Assembly (NCBI GenBank): GCA_045123575.1
Contig: JBGVKG010000064.1
Span: 1-64,000 of the forward strand
DNA: 64,000 bases
Reading direction: 5' to 3'
DNA from: SVEL01 sp045123575
Lineage (GTDB): Bacteria; Bacillota; Clostridia; Lachnospirales; Lachnospiraceae
The position numbers were made by a program, and so were the translations under genes. This document shows positions 1-8,183 of this stretch, in pieces; the stretch's first letter is position 1; every line of letters begins with the position of its first letter. Below the pieces are notes generated by a model, which saw nothing but the letters and a program-made list of their open reading frames with translations, searched no databases and had not been told where the DNA came from.

Positions 1-84
1 TTCACCCAAATATCTATAACTTCCTTTCCCGGCAAGGTAATCTTGAACAATTATTTTCTTAAATTCATAGCTATATTTTGCCAT
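1..84 (-). CDS. IS3-family transposase OrfA, N-terminal fragment (runs off window)
   Basis: The first 28 codons begin MAKYSYEFKK and continue with a stretch ending in the words SYRYLGE, typical of the helix-turn-helix N-terminus of IS3-family OrfA. A GGGAGG Shine-Dalgarno sequence lies about 11 bases before the ATG at 84. It differs in sequence from OrfA of the element at 30 kb, so the window holds two different IS3-family elements rather than two copies of one. The remainder is beyond the left edge. Confidence 0.8.
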   Translation of the reverse strand, partial: MAKYSYEFKKIIVQDYLAGKGSYRYLGE

Positions 85-141
85 TAAAAAACCGACCTCC
101 CAATCGTTAGATTTTTGGTCTAACTTTTGGGGGTCAGTTCA
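1..141 (-). mobile_element. IS3-family insertion sequence, left end only
   Basis: The terminal segment of an IS3-family (IS150-like) element is read on the minus strand; the rest lies outside the window. The terminus at 141 starts TGAACTGACCCCC on the minus strand and closely resembles the ends of the complete element at 30084-31532. The orfA start codon lies 57 bases inside. A GTTAGA/TCTAAC hairpin (106-124) sits between the terminus and orfA, as in the other copy. The flanking bases ATA (142-144) would be one copy of a 3-bp target duplication, but the other flank is not visible. Confidence 0.85.
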
Positions 142-173
142 ATATGCCGGATTTTTTTTTAATATGTTGTCTA

Positions 174-944
174 TTATTTTGTTAATCTCTTCATTCCGTG
201 TGTAGTCGCACCTTGTACTCCTGATAACATTACATACTCCTTATAGATTTTCCAAAATCCCTGTCTTGTCATTCTTCTACCAAAGCAATTAAGAAATAAA
301 CTATTTTCGTCTAGGTTATTGTTTTTAATAAAACTGCCTCGGCCTTCCCCTAGATATCTTCCCAAAATCACTACTGTATCATCGCTAAACTTTATTGTTT
401 TATCCTTTTTTCTTCCATGACATGTAACAAATCCATATTTAACATTTACATCTTCTATATTTATACCAATAACTTCACTCACCTTTAAGCCTGTATCCAT
501 TAGAAGCTTCAACATTGCTCTGTCTCGCAGTTCTTTACAGCTGTCGCCTTTGATCTGTTCCAATATTTTCTTCATATCTTCATCAGATACAATATCGCTT
601 TTCTTCTGCTCATTCTGTGGTGGCTGTAAATTTTCTGTTGGTTCTCTTGTAACCTGACCATAATTAATCATGCATCTAAAGAATGTCTTAATTGCCGATA
701 TATTTCTAGTTATAGTTGCCGCTGACTTTCCCGACTTTTCTAAATATAATACATACGAATTTATATTAGTTCCATTTATTCTACTTACTTCATCTATACC
801 TTGCTCTATAAAATAGCTTGCCATAGCATTCAAATCTCTTTTATATGATTGTAATGTGTTATCAGAGCTATTTTTATACACCTTCATATACTCCAAAAAG
901 AAATCTATATTTTTCATAATATGGCCATTTGCTTGATTTATCAT
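174..944 (-). pseudogene. xerD: Degenerate XerD-like tyrosine recombinase, C-terminus missing
   Basis: The 256-residue product keeps the N-terminal core-binding (SAM-like) domain and the start of the catalytic domain of XerC/XerD recombinases. It ends before the HxxR box, the second catalytic His and the Tyr nucleophile; intact XerD is close to 295 residues. The first catalytic Arg, normally in a GLRVSE motif, is Lys here (GLKVSE). The last residues (TTHGMKRLTK) only vaguely recall the THTLRHS box. A GGTGAG Shine-Dalgarno precedes the ATG at 944. It follows the spoIIM-like gene in the same direction, the order seen around xerD in Bacillus and Clostridia, which supports descent from xerD. An IS3-family terminus lies 33 bases past the stop. 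I infer an inactive remnant; another Xer protein could serve elsewhere in the genome. Confidence 0.75.
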
Positions 945-1001
945 TTTCTCACCAGTTCTTTCTATCTACATTAGTTTACATAATTTAAGTATATATCTAT
1001 T

Positions 1002-1610
1002 TTATTTATATATCAACTGTAATATAGAATAATTTGCAAACGCCTCCAAAACGGATGTTAAAAATGCTAGTATAAACACAATAAAAATAGCTTTAATGCT
1101 TATTTTCTTACCTTTTTCCTTTACTCGTTCTGACATTTTTATAGATACATATATGCTACTGATTACAAATGGCACATATACAATATAATGCGGAAATATG
1201 GATACTATGTATAACAAAATACCACCAGCACCATATGTTAATGTATTTGCGGAAACTAATATCCCTATCAGTATACCTTTTATACACAAAAACACTCTAT
1301 TAAACACATTTCCAAAGGGTGTAAAATTTAATAGCAGGATAATCATAAATTCTTTTATATAATTCCCCATACAATAAAGCATATATGACCATTTATTTAT
1401 ATTTTCATTAATTGTATTACTATGTCCATAAATATAACTATTATATATATTTATATCACCTCTATAATTGCGACAAAACATATTAATAATTAAACTTCCA
1501 GCTAAAACGCCTATTATAAACCACAAAAACAGACGATACTCCGTCTTTGGATGTACCGCCTGTTCTTTTATTAACTTAATATTATGCTTTATGGATTTAA
1601 GTACATTCAC
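1002..1610 (-). CDS. spoIIM: SpoIIM-like stage II sporulation membrane protein
   Basis: The 202-residue integral membrane protein has a positively charged N-terminus, a hydrophobic segment near residue 30, and several more in the C-terminal half. One carries a YGAGGILLYIVSIFPHYIVY-type stretch that matches the G-rich and P-containing core of the SpoIIM/DUF95 family. SpoIIM works with SpoIID and SpoIIP in peptidoglycan remodelling during forespore engulfment. The start is GTG at 1610; no strong Shine-Dalgarno is visible. It lies 57 bases upstream of the xerD remnant, matching the common spoIIM-xerD neighbourhood. Since spo0A in this window carries a stop codon, the gene may be on its way to decay, but its own frame is intact. 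Confidence 0.75.
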   Translation of the reverse strand: MNVLKSIKHNIKLIKEQAVHPKTEYRLFLWFIIGVLAGSLIINMFCRNYRGDINIYNSYIYGHSNTINENINKWSYMLYCMGNYIKEFMIILLLNFTPFGNVFNRVFLCIKGILIGILVSANTLTYGAGGILLYIVSIFPHYIVYVPFVISSIYVSIKMSERVKEKGKKISIKAIFIVFILAFLTSVLEAFANYSILQLIYK

Positions 1611-1709
1611 CTATATTTACCGCCTATATTTAGTCTGAACATTGTCAGCTTGTTAAATATATTAGCTTGGTTATATATATATGTTTGTTTTTTTATATTT
1701 TACAAAATA

Positions 1710-2513
1710 TTATCTTTTGTTAAACCCTTCTGCAACATCATAACATGCATCTACAGCTTTAATAATACTATTTCTGAAGCCAAACTCTTCCAATGCCGCT
1801 ACACCGGCAATAGTTGTTCCTCCTGGCGAGCACACAGCATCCTTTAATTCACCAGGATGTTTCTTTGTCTCTAATATCATTTTACCTGCACCAACAACTG
1901 TCTGTGCTGCCATTTCATATGCCGCATCTCGTGGCATACCATGCTTTACTACAGCGTCAGCCAATGCTTCTATAAACATATAAACATAAGCTGGTGAGCT
2001 ACCACTTACGCATGTAACGGCGCTCATAAGTCTCTCATCAACGATTTTGTACTTTCCAAATGAGTTAAACAGCTTAGCTACAACATCCTTCTCTTCAAAA
2101 TTCAAGGCTGTCTGGTCATAACATATACCTGTCATACCCTCACCTAAGAGTGCTGGTGTATTAGGCATAGCTCTTACTATTCTAGCATCAAATCCAAGTG
2201 CGTCTTTTAGAGAGTTGACACTTATTCCTGGTGCGATAGATATAATAACATTATCCTTCTTAACAATATTCTCTATATTTTTTATTACTGAAGAGTAAAA
2301 TTGTGGTTTTACAGCGAGAACGATAAACTTTGCACTATTAGCAAGTTCCGCATTACTCTCTACATAATTTACGCCAGTCTCTGCTGAAACGCTCTTCATT
2401 CTATCACTATTTACATCTGTAAATATCAATTCGTCCTTTGAAAATACATTTAATGCACCTTTTAGCATAGCATAACCCATATTACCCATACCGATAAATC
2501 CAATTTTTGCCAT
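1710..2513 (-). CDS. proC: Pyrroline-5-carboxylate reductase
   Basis: ProC (267 residues, the family's usual length) reduces 1-pyrroline-5-carboxylate to proline with NAD(P)H, the last step of proline synthesis, in the cytoplasm. The N-terminal Rossmann motif GFIGMGNMG lies at residues 5-13. The C-terminal dimerisation domain carries the conserved VSGSSPAYVYMF stretch and the SPGGTT signature near the end. A GGAGGA Shine-Dalgarno precedes the ATG. It follows the aminotransferase gene by 99 bases, a gap that contains a hairpin, so it may be transcribed separately or by read-through. Confidence 0.96.
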   Translation of the reverse strand: MAKIGFIGMGNMGYAMLKGALNVFSKDELIFTDVNSDRMKSVSAETGVNYVESNAELANSAKFIVLAVKPQFYSSVIKNIENIVKKDNVIISIAPGISVNSLKDALGFDARIVRAMPNTPALLGEGMTGICYDQTALNFEEKDVVAKLFNSFGKYKIVDERLMSAVTCVSGSSPAYVYMFIEALADAVVKHGMPRDAAYEMAAQTVVGAGKMILETKKHPGELKDAVCSPGGTTIAGVAALEEFGFRNSIIKAVDACYDVAEGFNKR

Positions 2514-2558
2514 ATAATCATCCTCCTTTTTAGTATATCAAACTTTACTTTTATGCTA

Positions 2559-2594
2559 GAAAAAGTAAATACACATAGGTGTACTTACTTTTTC
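2559..2594 (-). terminator. Hairpin after the aminotransferase gene
   Basis: The arms GAAAAAGTAAATACAC (2559-2574) and GTGTACTTACTTTTTC (2579-2594) pair across a 4-base loop with one mismatch. The T-rich strand closes the stem rather than following it. It lies just past the stop of the gene at 2613 and before proC, so it is a likely intrinsic or attenuating terminator. Confidence 0.6.
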
Positions 2595-2612
2595 AATAAT
2601 AACGTACTTATA

Positions 2613-3812
2613 TTACACTAAATCATTTAAGAAGTTCTCAATTCTAGTTACACCCTTATCAATCTGCTCAACTGAAATAGCGTATGAGAGACGGATATGG
2701 TCATCAAAACCAAAATCTGCACAAGGAACAACAGCTACATTATACTCATCTATAAGTATTCTAGCCATCTCAGCAGCACTTCCTACAACCTGACCCTTGT
2801 ATGACTTCTTCATAACCTCACTTACATCTACAAATACATAGAAAGCTCCTTCTGGCTCAAGAACAGATACATAAGGCATCTTTGTAAATCTGTCATACAT
2901 ATACTTTCTTCTCTCATCAAACTTTTCAAGCATCATCTTAACTGCTGACTGGTCACCATTTAAAGCTTCAACAGCAGCCTTCTGTGCTATAGAGTTTGGA
3001 TTAGAAGTCTGATGGCTCTGTACACTGCTCATAAGCTTAGCTACTTCCTCTGAAGAACCTGTGTAACCAATTCTCCAACCTGTCATAGCGTAGCTCTTAG
3101 CAAGACCACTTACAGTTATTGTTCTCTTGTAGATTTCTTCGTTAAATGAAGCAATGCTTACATGCTTCTTACCGTTATATACAAGGTGTTCATACATTTC
3201 ATCAGCAACAACATATATATCATGCTTTACAGCATAATCTGCTATAGCTCTAAGCTCTTCCTCTGAGTAAATCATACCTGTTGGATTGCTTGGTGTATTA
3301 AGTACAAGTGCCTTTGTCTTGTCTGTTGTAACAGACTCCAGCATAGCCACATCTACCTTATATCCAGTAGCCTTCTCACCTCTAACAAATACAGGCACAC
3401 CGTCAGCTAACTTAACTATCTCTGGATAGCTTAACCAGTATGGTGCTGGGATGATAACCTCATCACCTGGATTTAATATACATGAGAATACATTTGTAAG
3501 AGAATGCTTTCCACCATTGCTTATAACTATCTGAGATGGCTTGTAATCAAGACCATTAAATTCCTTAAACTTCTTAGCTATAGCTTCCTTAAGTTCCTGA
3601 ATACCTGAAGCTGGTGTATATTTTGTAAAACCACTATTGATAGCGTCAATAGCTGCATTACATATATTTTCTGGAGTATTGAAATCTGGCTCACCAGCTC
3701 CAAATCCTACTACATCTATACCCTGTGCCTTAAGCTCCTTTGCTCTTGCTGTTATAGCTAATGTTGATGATGGCTTTACTGCCATTGCCTTTTTTGATAA
3801 TGTTAATGCCAT
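2613..3812 (-). CDS. aspB: Class I aspartate aminotransferase (PLP-dependent)
   Basis: The 399-residue protein belongs to the AspB/AspC subgroup Ib of fold-type I aminotransferases, which interconvert aspartate and oxaloacetate with 2-oxoglutarate/glutamate. Visible marks are GFGAGEPDF near residue 40, the NTPSNPTG cofactor-binding motif and SGLAKSYAMTGWRIGY with the PLP-binding Lys near residue 238, followed by the conserved Arg region at the C-terminus. A GTG codon 12 bases upstream is in frame but overlaps the AAGGTGG Shine-Dalgarno, so I chose the ATG at 3812. A promoter-like pair lies at 3856-3884. Substrate range (aspartate versus other amino acids) cannot be read from sequence alone. 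Confidence 0.93.
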   Translation of the reverse strand: MALTLSKKAMAVKPSSTLAITARAKELKAQGIDVVGFGAGEPDFNTPENICNAAIDAINSGFTKYTPASGIQELKEAIAKKFKEFNGLDYKPSQIVISNGGKHSLTNVFSCILNPGDEVIIPAPYWLSYPEIVKLADGVPVFVRGEKATGYKVDVAMLESVTTDKTKALVLNTPSNPTGMIYSEEELRAIADYAVKHDIYVVADEMYEHLVYNGKKHVSIASFNEEIYKRTITVSGLAKSYAMTGWRIGYTGSSEEVAKLMSSVQSHQTSNPNSIAQKAAVEALNGDQSAVKMMLEKFDERRKYMYDRFTKMPYVSVLEPEGAFYVFVDVSEVMKKSYKGQVVGSAAEMARILIDEYNVAVVPCADFGFDDHIRLSYAISVEQIDKGVTRIENFLNDLV

Positions 3813-3855
3813 AATTTGTACCACCTTAATTTCATAATATGTTTAAATCGGATAT

Positions 3856-3884
3856 ATTGTACTACAATAAAGTAATAAAGTCTA
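3856..3884 (-). promoter_or_regulatory. Sigma-A-type promoter of the aminotransferase gene
   Basis: On the minus strand TAGACT (3879-3884) and TACAAT (3856-3861) are separated by 17 bases, 44 bases before the start codon. The -10 is good and the -35 is weak. Confidence 0.5.
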
Positions 3885-3927
3885 CACATTTTTTTATTTT
3901 TCTTCAAATCATTAACTTAGCGGCGCG

Positions 3928-4000
3928 TTTTTTATCATATAGGGAAGTTTAAAGAACTTTCCTATATGATAAAAAAACGGTCAGTATATACTGACCGTTT
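3928..4000. terminator. Double hairpin downstream of rny
   Basis: Two hairpins lie back to back. The one nearer rny is a perfect palindrome (AAACGGTCAGTA/TATACTGACCGTTT, 3975-4000) followed on the minus strand by seven T (3971-3977), a textbook intrinsic terminator for rny. The second pairs 3934-3949 with 3955-3970 (16-base arms, one G-T pair), flanked by T6 and A6 that extend the stem. The run of A/T is shared between the two hairpins, so they may be mutually exclusive. Confidence 0.8.
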
Positions 4001-4022
4001 AATTAACTGGAATATATCGTAT

Positions 4023-5564
4023 CTATTTTGCGTAGTCAATAATTCTGCTCTCGCGAATTACATTTACCTTAATCTGGCCTGGATACTCAAGCTCATTTTC
4101 AATCTGCTTAGAAATATCTCTAGCAAGTAATACCATCTCAGCATCTGTTACCTGCTCAGGTATTACCATAATACGAACCTCTCTACCTGCTTGAATTGCA
4201 AAAGATTTATCAACTCCCTTATAAGAGTTTGTAATATCCTCTAACTGTTTTAATCTATTTGTATAAGTTTCCAAAGTCTCTCTTCTTGCACCTGGTCTAG
4301 CTGCTGATATAGCATCTGCCGCTTGAACTATGCATGCAATCAATGACTCTGGCTCAACATCACCATGATGTGCTTCAACTGCATTTATAATAAGAGCTGA
4401 CTCCTTATACTTTCTACATAAGTCAACACCTATCTGGATATGTGAGCCTTCAACCTCGTGGTCAACAGACTTACCAATATCATGAAGTAAACCTGCACGC
4501 TTAGCCTGTCTTACATCAACGCCTATCTCGGCTGCAAGTAAACCTGATAAATGAGCAACCTCTATAGAATGCTTTAATGCGTTCTGACCATAGCTTGATC
4601 TAAACTTCATCTTACCAAGCAATCTAACAAGTTCTGGATGGATTCCATGAACACCTACTTCAAGTGTTGCTGATTCACCTTCCTCGCGCATCATAGTTTC
4701 TACTTCTTTTTGAGCCTTCTCAACTGTCTCTTCGATTCTAGCTGGATGAATACGTCCATCTACAATCAATTTCTCAAGGGCTATTCTAGCTACCTCTCTT
4801 CTGATTGGATCAAAGCTTGATAAAATAACAGCTTCAGGAGTATCATCAATAATTAAATCAACTCCAGTCATAGTTTCAAGTGTACGGATATTTCTACCCT
4901 CACGACCTATGATTCTACCCTTCATCTCATCATTTGGAAGCTGTACAACGGATATCGTAGCCTCTGATACATGATCAGCTGCACATTTCTGTATAGCATT
5001 AACAATGTATTCTTTAGCCTTCTTTCCTGCCTCTTCCTTAGCCTTTGATTCAAGCTCTTTAACTAATTTTGCAGTATCATGCTTAACTTCGTCTTCAACA
5101 GTTTGTAATAAGATTTCTTTTGCCTGTTCGGAGGTAAGTCCTGAGATTCTTTCCAGTTCCTGAATTCTCTGCTCATTGAGTTTCTCAACTTCTGCTTTAG
5201 TCTTAGCAAGCTGTTCTTCTCTCTTAACAAGTGCGCTTTCCTTCTTCTCGAGCATTTCTGCTTTCTTATCAACAGTTTCTTCCTTTGATAAGACTCTCTT
5301 CTCATACTTCTGCAATTCTGCTCTACGTTCTTTAGACTCTTTCTCGAATTCATTCTTAGCCTTTAACGACTCTTCCTTTACCTCTAAAAGAGCTTCCTTC
5401 TTCGTAGCTTCAGCAGCCTTAACAGCATCATCTATGATTTCTCTTGCTCGAGATTCAGCGCTACCTATCTTAGACTCAACAACTTTTTTACGGTATGTAA
5501 TAGCTACAACCCATGTAAGTATAGCTACAACTACACACAGTACCGCACATATAATTGGGTCCAC
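4023..5564 (-). CDS. rny: Ribonuclease Y
   Basis: RNase Y (513 residues) is the membrane-anchored endoribonuclease that starts bulk mRNA decay in many Firmicutes. The order is canonical: an N-terminal membrane helix (residues about 3-23), a long charged coiled coil to about 200, a KH RNA-binding domain with GRIIGREGRNIR, then the HD domain with its metal-binding motif LLHDIGK near residue 363 and EAHHGD soon after. It has its own near-consensus promoter and a strong terminator, so it is probably monocistronic. Confidence 0.97.
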   Translation of the reverse strand: MDPIICAVLCVVVAILTWVVAITYRKKVVESKIGSAESRAREIIDDAVKAAEATKKEALLEVKEESLKAKNEFEKESKERRAELQKYEKRVLSKEETVDKKAEMLEKKESALVKREEQLAKTKAEVEKLNEQRIQELERISGLTSEQAKEILLQTVEDEVKHDTAKLVKELESKAKEEAGKKAKEYIVNAIQKCAADHVSEATISVVQLPNDEMKGRIIGREGRNIRTLETMTGVDLIIDDTPEAVILSSFDPIRREVARIALEKLIVDGRIHPARIEETVEKAQKEVETMMREEGESATLEVGVHGIHPELVRLLGKMKFRSSYGQNALKHSIEVAHLSGLLAAEIGVDVRQAKRAGLLHDIGKSVDHEVEGSHIQIGVDLCRKYKESALIINAVEAHHGDVEPESLIACIVQAADAISAARPGARRETLETYTNRLKQLEDITNSYKGVDKSFAIQAGREVRIMVIPEQVTDAEMVLLARDISKQIENELEYPGQIKVNVIRESRIIDYAK

Positions 5565-5610
5565 AGGAGCACCTCCTTATTTAATTTTTATTGCAATTTA
5601 CAACATATCA

Positions 5611-5639
5611 ATTTTATACTTTTTTGTACACAATGTCAA
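5611..5639 (-). promoter_or_regulatory. Sigma-A promoter of rny
   Basis: TTGACA (5634-5639) and TAAAAT (5611-5616) on the minus strand are separated by exactly 17 bases, about 47 bases before the rny start codon. Confidence 0.75.
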
Positions 5640-5700
5640 GTGTTGTGTGGTAATTTTTGATAGTCTTAGTACAATATTTAGTATTTTTTTGACAAATATT

Positions 5701-6348
5701 CTAAAAATTGCCCAAGAAGTTGTTTTGTTCCTGCATATATGTGTCAACAGTACTTTTAATCACTTCATACTTAAAGCCCTTTCGTAAAAGACTCATAAGA
5801 AATTTATTATATTCTTTCTCATCAATATCAGACTTCATCTTTCTTGAACAATATGCATAAATAGCAACTCTTTCCTGTTCTTCACTATCATAGTCACATT
5901 CATCTAGCACACTATCAATCACATCTTTCTCTATACCCTTTAACAGTAAATCTTTTCGCATATTGATAATGCTCTTCTTCTTCCCATTATAAGAAATATA
6001 ATTCTTTGTATATCTTACATCATCAACGTATCCATACTTAATAAGAAAATCAATTATTTTATCTATAATATCAATTGGATAATATCCTTCTTTAAGCTTT
6101 TTCTTTATCTGTGATGATGTCTTATCTGAAGATTTCAAATAGTACAACGCCCTTTCTTTACCTCTTTTATAAAGAATAGCTTTAAGTTCTATTAAATTAT
6201 CATCATTTAACAGACTTCCCTCTTCTATTTTATATCTTCTTAATTCAGAAGGGTACAAAGACAATATTATTGACTCTATACCCTCCAAAACAACCTTATA
6301 TTTCTTTTTATTCAAGGAAGTTACTGACACACATCTGTATTCAGCCAT
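5701..6348 (-). CDS. recX: Regulatory protein RecX
   Basis: RecX binds RecA filaments and limits RecA activity. The 215-residue product has the repeated three-helix units of the family. One carries ALYYLKSSDKTSSQIKKKL, the typical first repeat in which the family has a conserved Arg/Lys-rich SxxElrxkL pattern. The next carries YGYVDDVRYTKNY, matching the family's gYLdDerFA core. It lies 29 bases after recA in the same direction, and an AAGGAAG Shine-Dalgarno precedes the ATG, so recA and recX probably share the SOS-controlled promoter. Confidence 0.93.
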   Translation of the reverse strand: MAEYRCVSVTSLNKKKYKVVLEGIESIILSLYPSELRRYKIEEGSLLNDDNLIELKAILYKRGKERALYYLKSSDKTSSQIKKKLKEGYYPIDIIDKIIDFLIKYGYVDDVRYTKNYISYNGKKKSIINMRKDLLLKGIEKDVIDSVLDECDYDSEEQERVAIYAYCSRKMKSDIDEKEYNKFLMSLLRKGFKYEVIKSTVDTYMQEQNNFLGNF

Positions 6349-6377
6349 ACTTAATTACTTCCTTTTCACAAATATAA

Positions 6378-7397
6378 TTATTCTTCTGTTTCTTCTACAC
6401 TTCCATCAAGATGATAATGTGCTCTGACTGCAGCCTCAACAGCTTCCATAACATCTGGATTTTGCTTTAAAAATTGTTTAGCATTTTCACGTCCCTGGCC
6501 AATCTTTTCACCATTATACGCATACCAAGCTCCACTCTTATTGATAACATCAATATTAGCTGCCAAATCAAGTAAATCTCCTGCCTTAGAAATACCCTCG
6601 CCAAACATAATATCAAACTCAGCCTCTTTAAATGGTGGTGCTATCTTATTCTTTACAATCTTTATACGAGTACGGCTACCAATAACTTCCCCACCGTTCT
6701 TAAGTGTGTCTGCCTTTCTAACATCCATACGAACTGATGAATAAAACTTTAATGCTCTACCACCTGTTGTTGTCTCAGGATTTCCAAACATTATTCCAAT
6801 CTTCTCACGAAGCTGGTTGATAAATATAACTATACAGTTTGATTTGCTTATAACTGCAGTAAGTTTACGAAGAGCTTGTGACATAAGTCTTGCCTGAAGA
6901 CCTACATGTGAATCTCCCATCTCGCCATCTATTTCTGCCTTAGGAACAATAGCTGCTACCGAGTCAACTATAACAATATCGATAGCTCCACTTCTAACCA
7001 TAGTCTCTGTTATCTCTAATGCTTGTTCACCAAAATCCGGCTGCGAGATATAAAGGTTATCAATATCAACACCTATATTCTTAGCATAAACTGGATCTAA
7101 TGCGTGCTCTGCATCTATAAAACCTGCAATACCACCACGCTTTTGCACCTCTGCTACCATATGTAATGCCACAGTTGTTTTACCACTAGACTCTGGACCA
7201 TATATCTCGATGATACGTCCCTTTGGTACTCCACCTAAGCCAAGTGCAATATCAAGACTAATAGAGCCTGTAGGAACTGTTTCAATATTCATGCTTGCAT
7301 TAGAATCACCAAGCTTCATAACTGAACCTTTACCATGCTGTTTCTCAATCTGTGAAAGTGCCGCATCTAATGCTTTTAACTTATCGTTCTTATCCAT
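6378..7397 (-). CDS. recA: Recombinase RecA
   Basis: RecA (339 residues) forms ATP-dependent filaments on single-stranded DNA, drives strand exchange and triggers LexA self-cleavage. Walker A GPESSGKTT lies near residue 70, Walker B is IVIVDSVAA, and loop regions such as NQLREKIGIMFGNPETTTGG are conserved. The acidic C-terminus (SVEETEE) is usual. A GGAG Shine-Dalgarno lies 8 bases before the ATG. Two LexA boxes flank the core promoter upstream, so it belongs to the SOS regulon. Confidence 0.99.
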   Translation of the reverse strand: MDKNDKLKALDAALSQIEKQHGKGSVMKLGDSNASMNIETVPTGSISLDIALGLGGVPKGRIIEIYGPESSGKTTVALHMVAEVQKRGGIAGFIDAEHALDPVYAKNIGVDIDNLYISQPDFGEQALEITETMVRSGAIDIVIVDSVAAIVPKAEIDGEMGDSHVGLQARLMSQALRKLTAVISKSNCIVIFINQLREKIGIMFGNPETTTGGRALKFYSSVRMDVRKADTLKNGGEVIGSRTRIKIVKNKIAPPFKEAEFDIMFGEGISKAGDLLDLAANIDVINKSGAWYAYNGEKIGQGRENAKQFLKQNPDVMEAVEAAVRAHYHLDGSVEETEE

Positions 7398-7462
7398 TTA
7401 ATAATCTCCTTCCTGCATCTCTTTATGAGAATGTCAACCAATATATCCTTAATAATCATGTT

Positions 7463-7476
7463 CAAACATTTGTTCG
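7463..7476 (-). promoter_or_regulatory. LexA (SOS) box near the recA transcription start
   Basis: CAAACATTTGTTCG matches the Gram-positive SOS box CGAACATATGTTCG at 12 of 14 positions. It lies just downstream of the -10 element (7486-7491), where bound LexA would block RNA polymerase. Confidence 0.75.
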
Positions 7477-7485
7477 GTTAAATAT

Positions 7486-7514
7486 AATATACTATATCTA
7501 CCTTTCCTTGTCAA
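7486..7514 (-). promoter_or_regulatory. Sigma-A promoter of recA-recX
   Basis: TTGACA (7509-7514) and TATATT (7486-7491) on the minus strand have 17-base spacing. The promoter is bracketed by two LexA boxes. The leader to the recA ATG is about 80 bases. Confidence 0.8.
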
Positions 7515-7522
7515 TAACTTTT

Positions 7523-7536
7523 CGAACATATTTTCG
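7523..7536 (-). promoter_or_regulatory. Second LexA (SOS) box upstream of the recA -35
   Basis: CGAACATATTTTCG matches the Gram-positive consensus at 13 of 14 positions and begins 9 bases upstream of the -35 element. Confidence 0.8.
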
Positions 7537-7603
7537 AACATTTTTATTTATCTATAATATACTCTAATCCCGGGGTAATAAATCGGACTATAACCTATAA
7601 CAC

Positions 7604-7635
7604 AAAATAAAAAGAAGTGGATTAAATCCACCTCT
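7604..7635 (-). terminator. Intrinsic terminator after pncC
   Basis: On the minus strand AGAGGTGGATT pairs with AATCCACTTCT (7613-7635), followed by TTTTATTTT. It closes the yicC-to-pncC run of genes. Confidence 0.8.
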
Positions 7636-7672
7636 AATTTATCATTATAAACTTGGACTGTCAATATTTTGA

Positions 7673-8149
7673 TTAATGATTTTCAAGCATATATAGTGCT
7701 ATATTTATAGCTTCATCCACAGCCTGACTTCTAACGCCAAACCTATCACCGTCAAATCTAAAGCTCTTAGCCGTCACATTATCTTTATAGGCACACGCTA
7801 TATATACAAGTCCTACTGGCTTTTCTGGTGTACCTCCACCAGGTCCAGCTATGCCTGATGTAACCAATGACATATCACTATCTGTCGCCTGTTTACATCC
7901 TCTTGCCATCTCAATAACAGTCTGTTCGCTTACCGCACCGTATTCTTCCAATGTTTCATTGCTTACATTGAGATGTTTTGATTTAGCACTATTAGAATAT
8001 GTTATAAATCCTTCGCTAAATACATCAGACGCACCACTTACATCTATTATTTTAGATGCAAGCATACCTCCTGTACAAGACTCAGCCGTAGATATTGTCA
8101 TCTCCATTTCAGCCAGTGTCTGTACTAGTTTTTCAACTTTTTCTATCAT
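7673..8149 (-). CDS. pncC: CinA C-terminal domain protein, nicotinamide-nucleotide amidohydrolase
   Basis: The 158-residue stand-alone CinA C-terminal (PncC) domain lacks the N-terminal MoaB-like domain of full CinA. The family deamidates nicotinamide mononucleotide to nicotinate mononucleotide in pyridine nucleotide salvage. The hallmark STAESCTGGMLAS with the catalytic Ser/Thr region is at residues 20-32, and SGIAGPGGGTPEKPVGLVY follows near 97. It is the last gene before a terminator and follows pgsA; in many Gram-positive genomes pgsA, cinA and recA are neighbours, as here. Confidence 0.93.
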   Translation of the reverse strand: MIEKVEKLVQTLAEMEMTISTAESCTGGMLASKIIDVSGASDVFSEGFITYSNSAKSKHLNVSNETLEEYGAVSEQTVIEMARGCKQATDSDMSLVTSGIAGPGGGTPEKPVGLVYIACAYKDNVTAKSFRFDGDRFGVRSQAVDEAINIALYMLENH

Positions 8150-8183
8150 AACTCTCTACCTTTATATCTATATTAAAACAGTA

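Noticed and set aside
142..228. Second minus-strand frame reading CDYTRNEEINKIIDN up to the IS boundary, possibly another gene fragment fused to xerD
   Set aside because: Only about 32 open codons after a TAA, which is not rare in such AT-rich DNA; no match to a known protein could be made.
5176..5787. Plus-strand open frame of 203 codons over the rny coiled coil and promoter
   Set aside because: It is Ser/Phe-rich antisense of a Lys/Glu-rich coiled coil, has no Shine-Dalgarno, and the rny frame on the other strand is certain.
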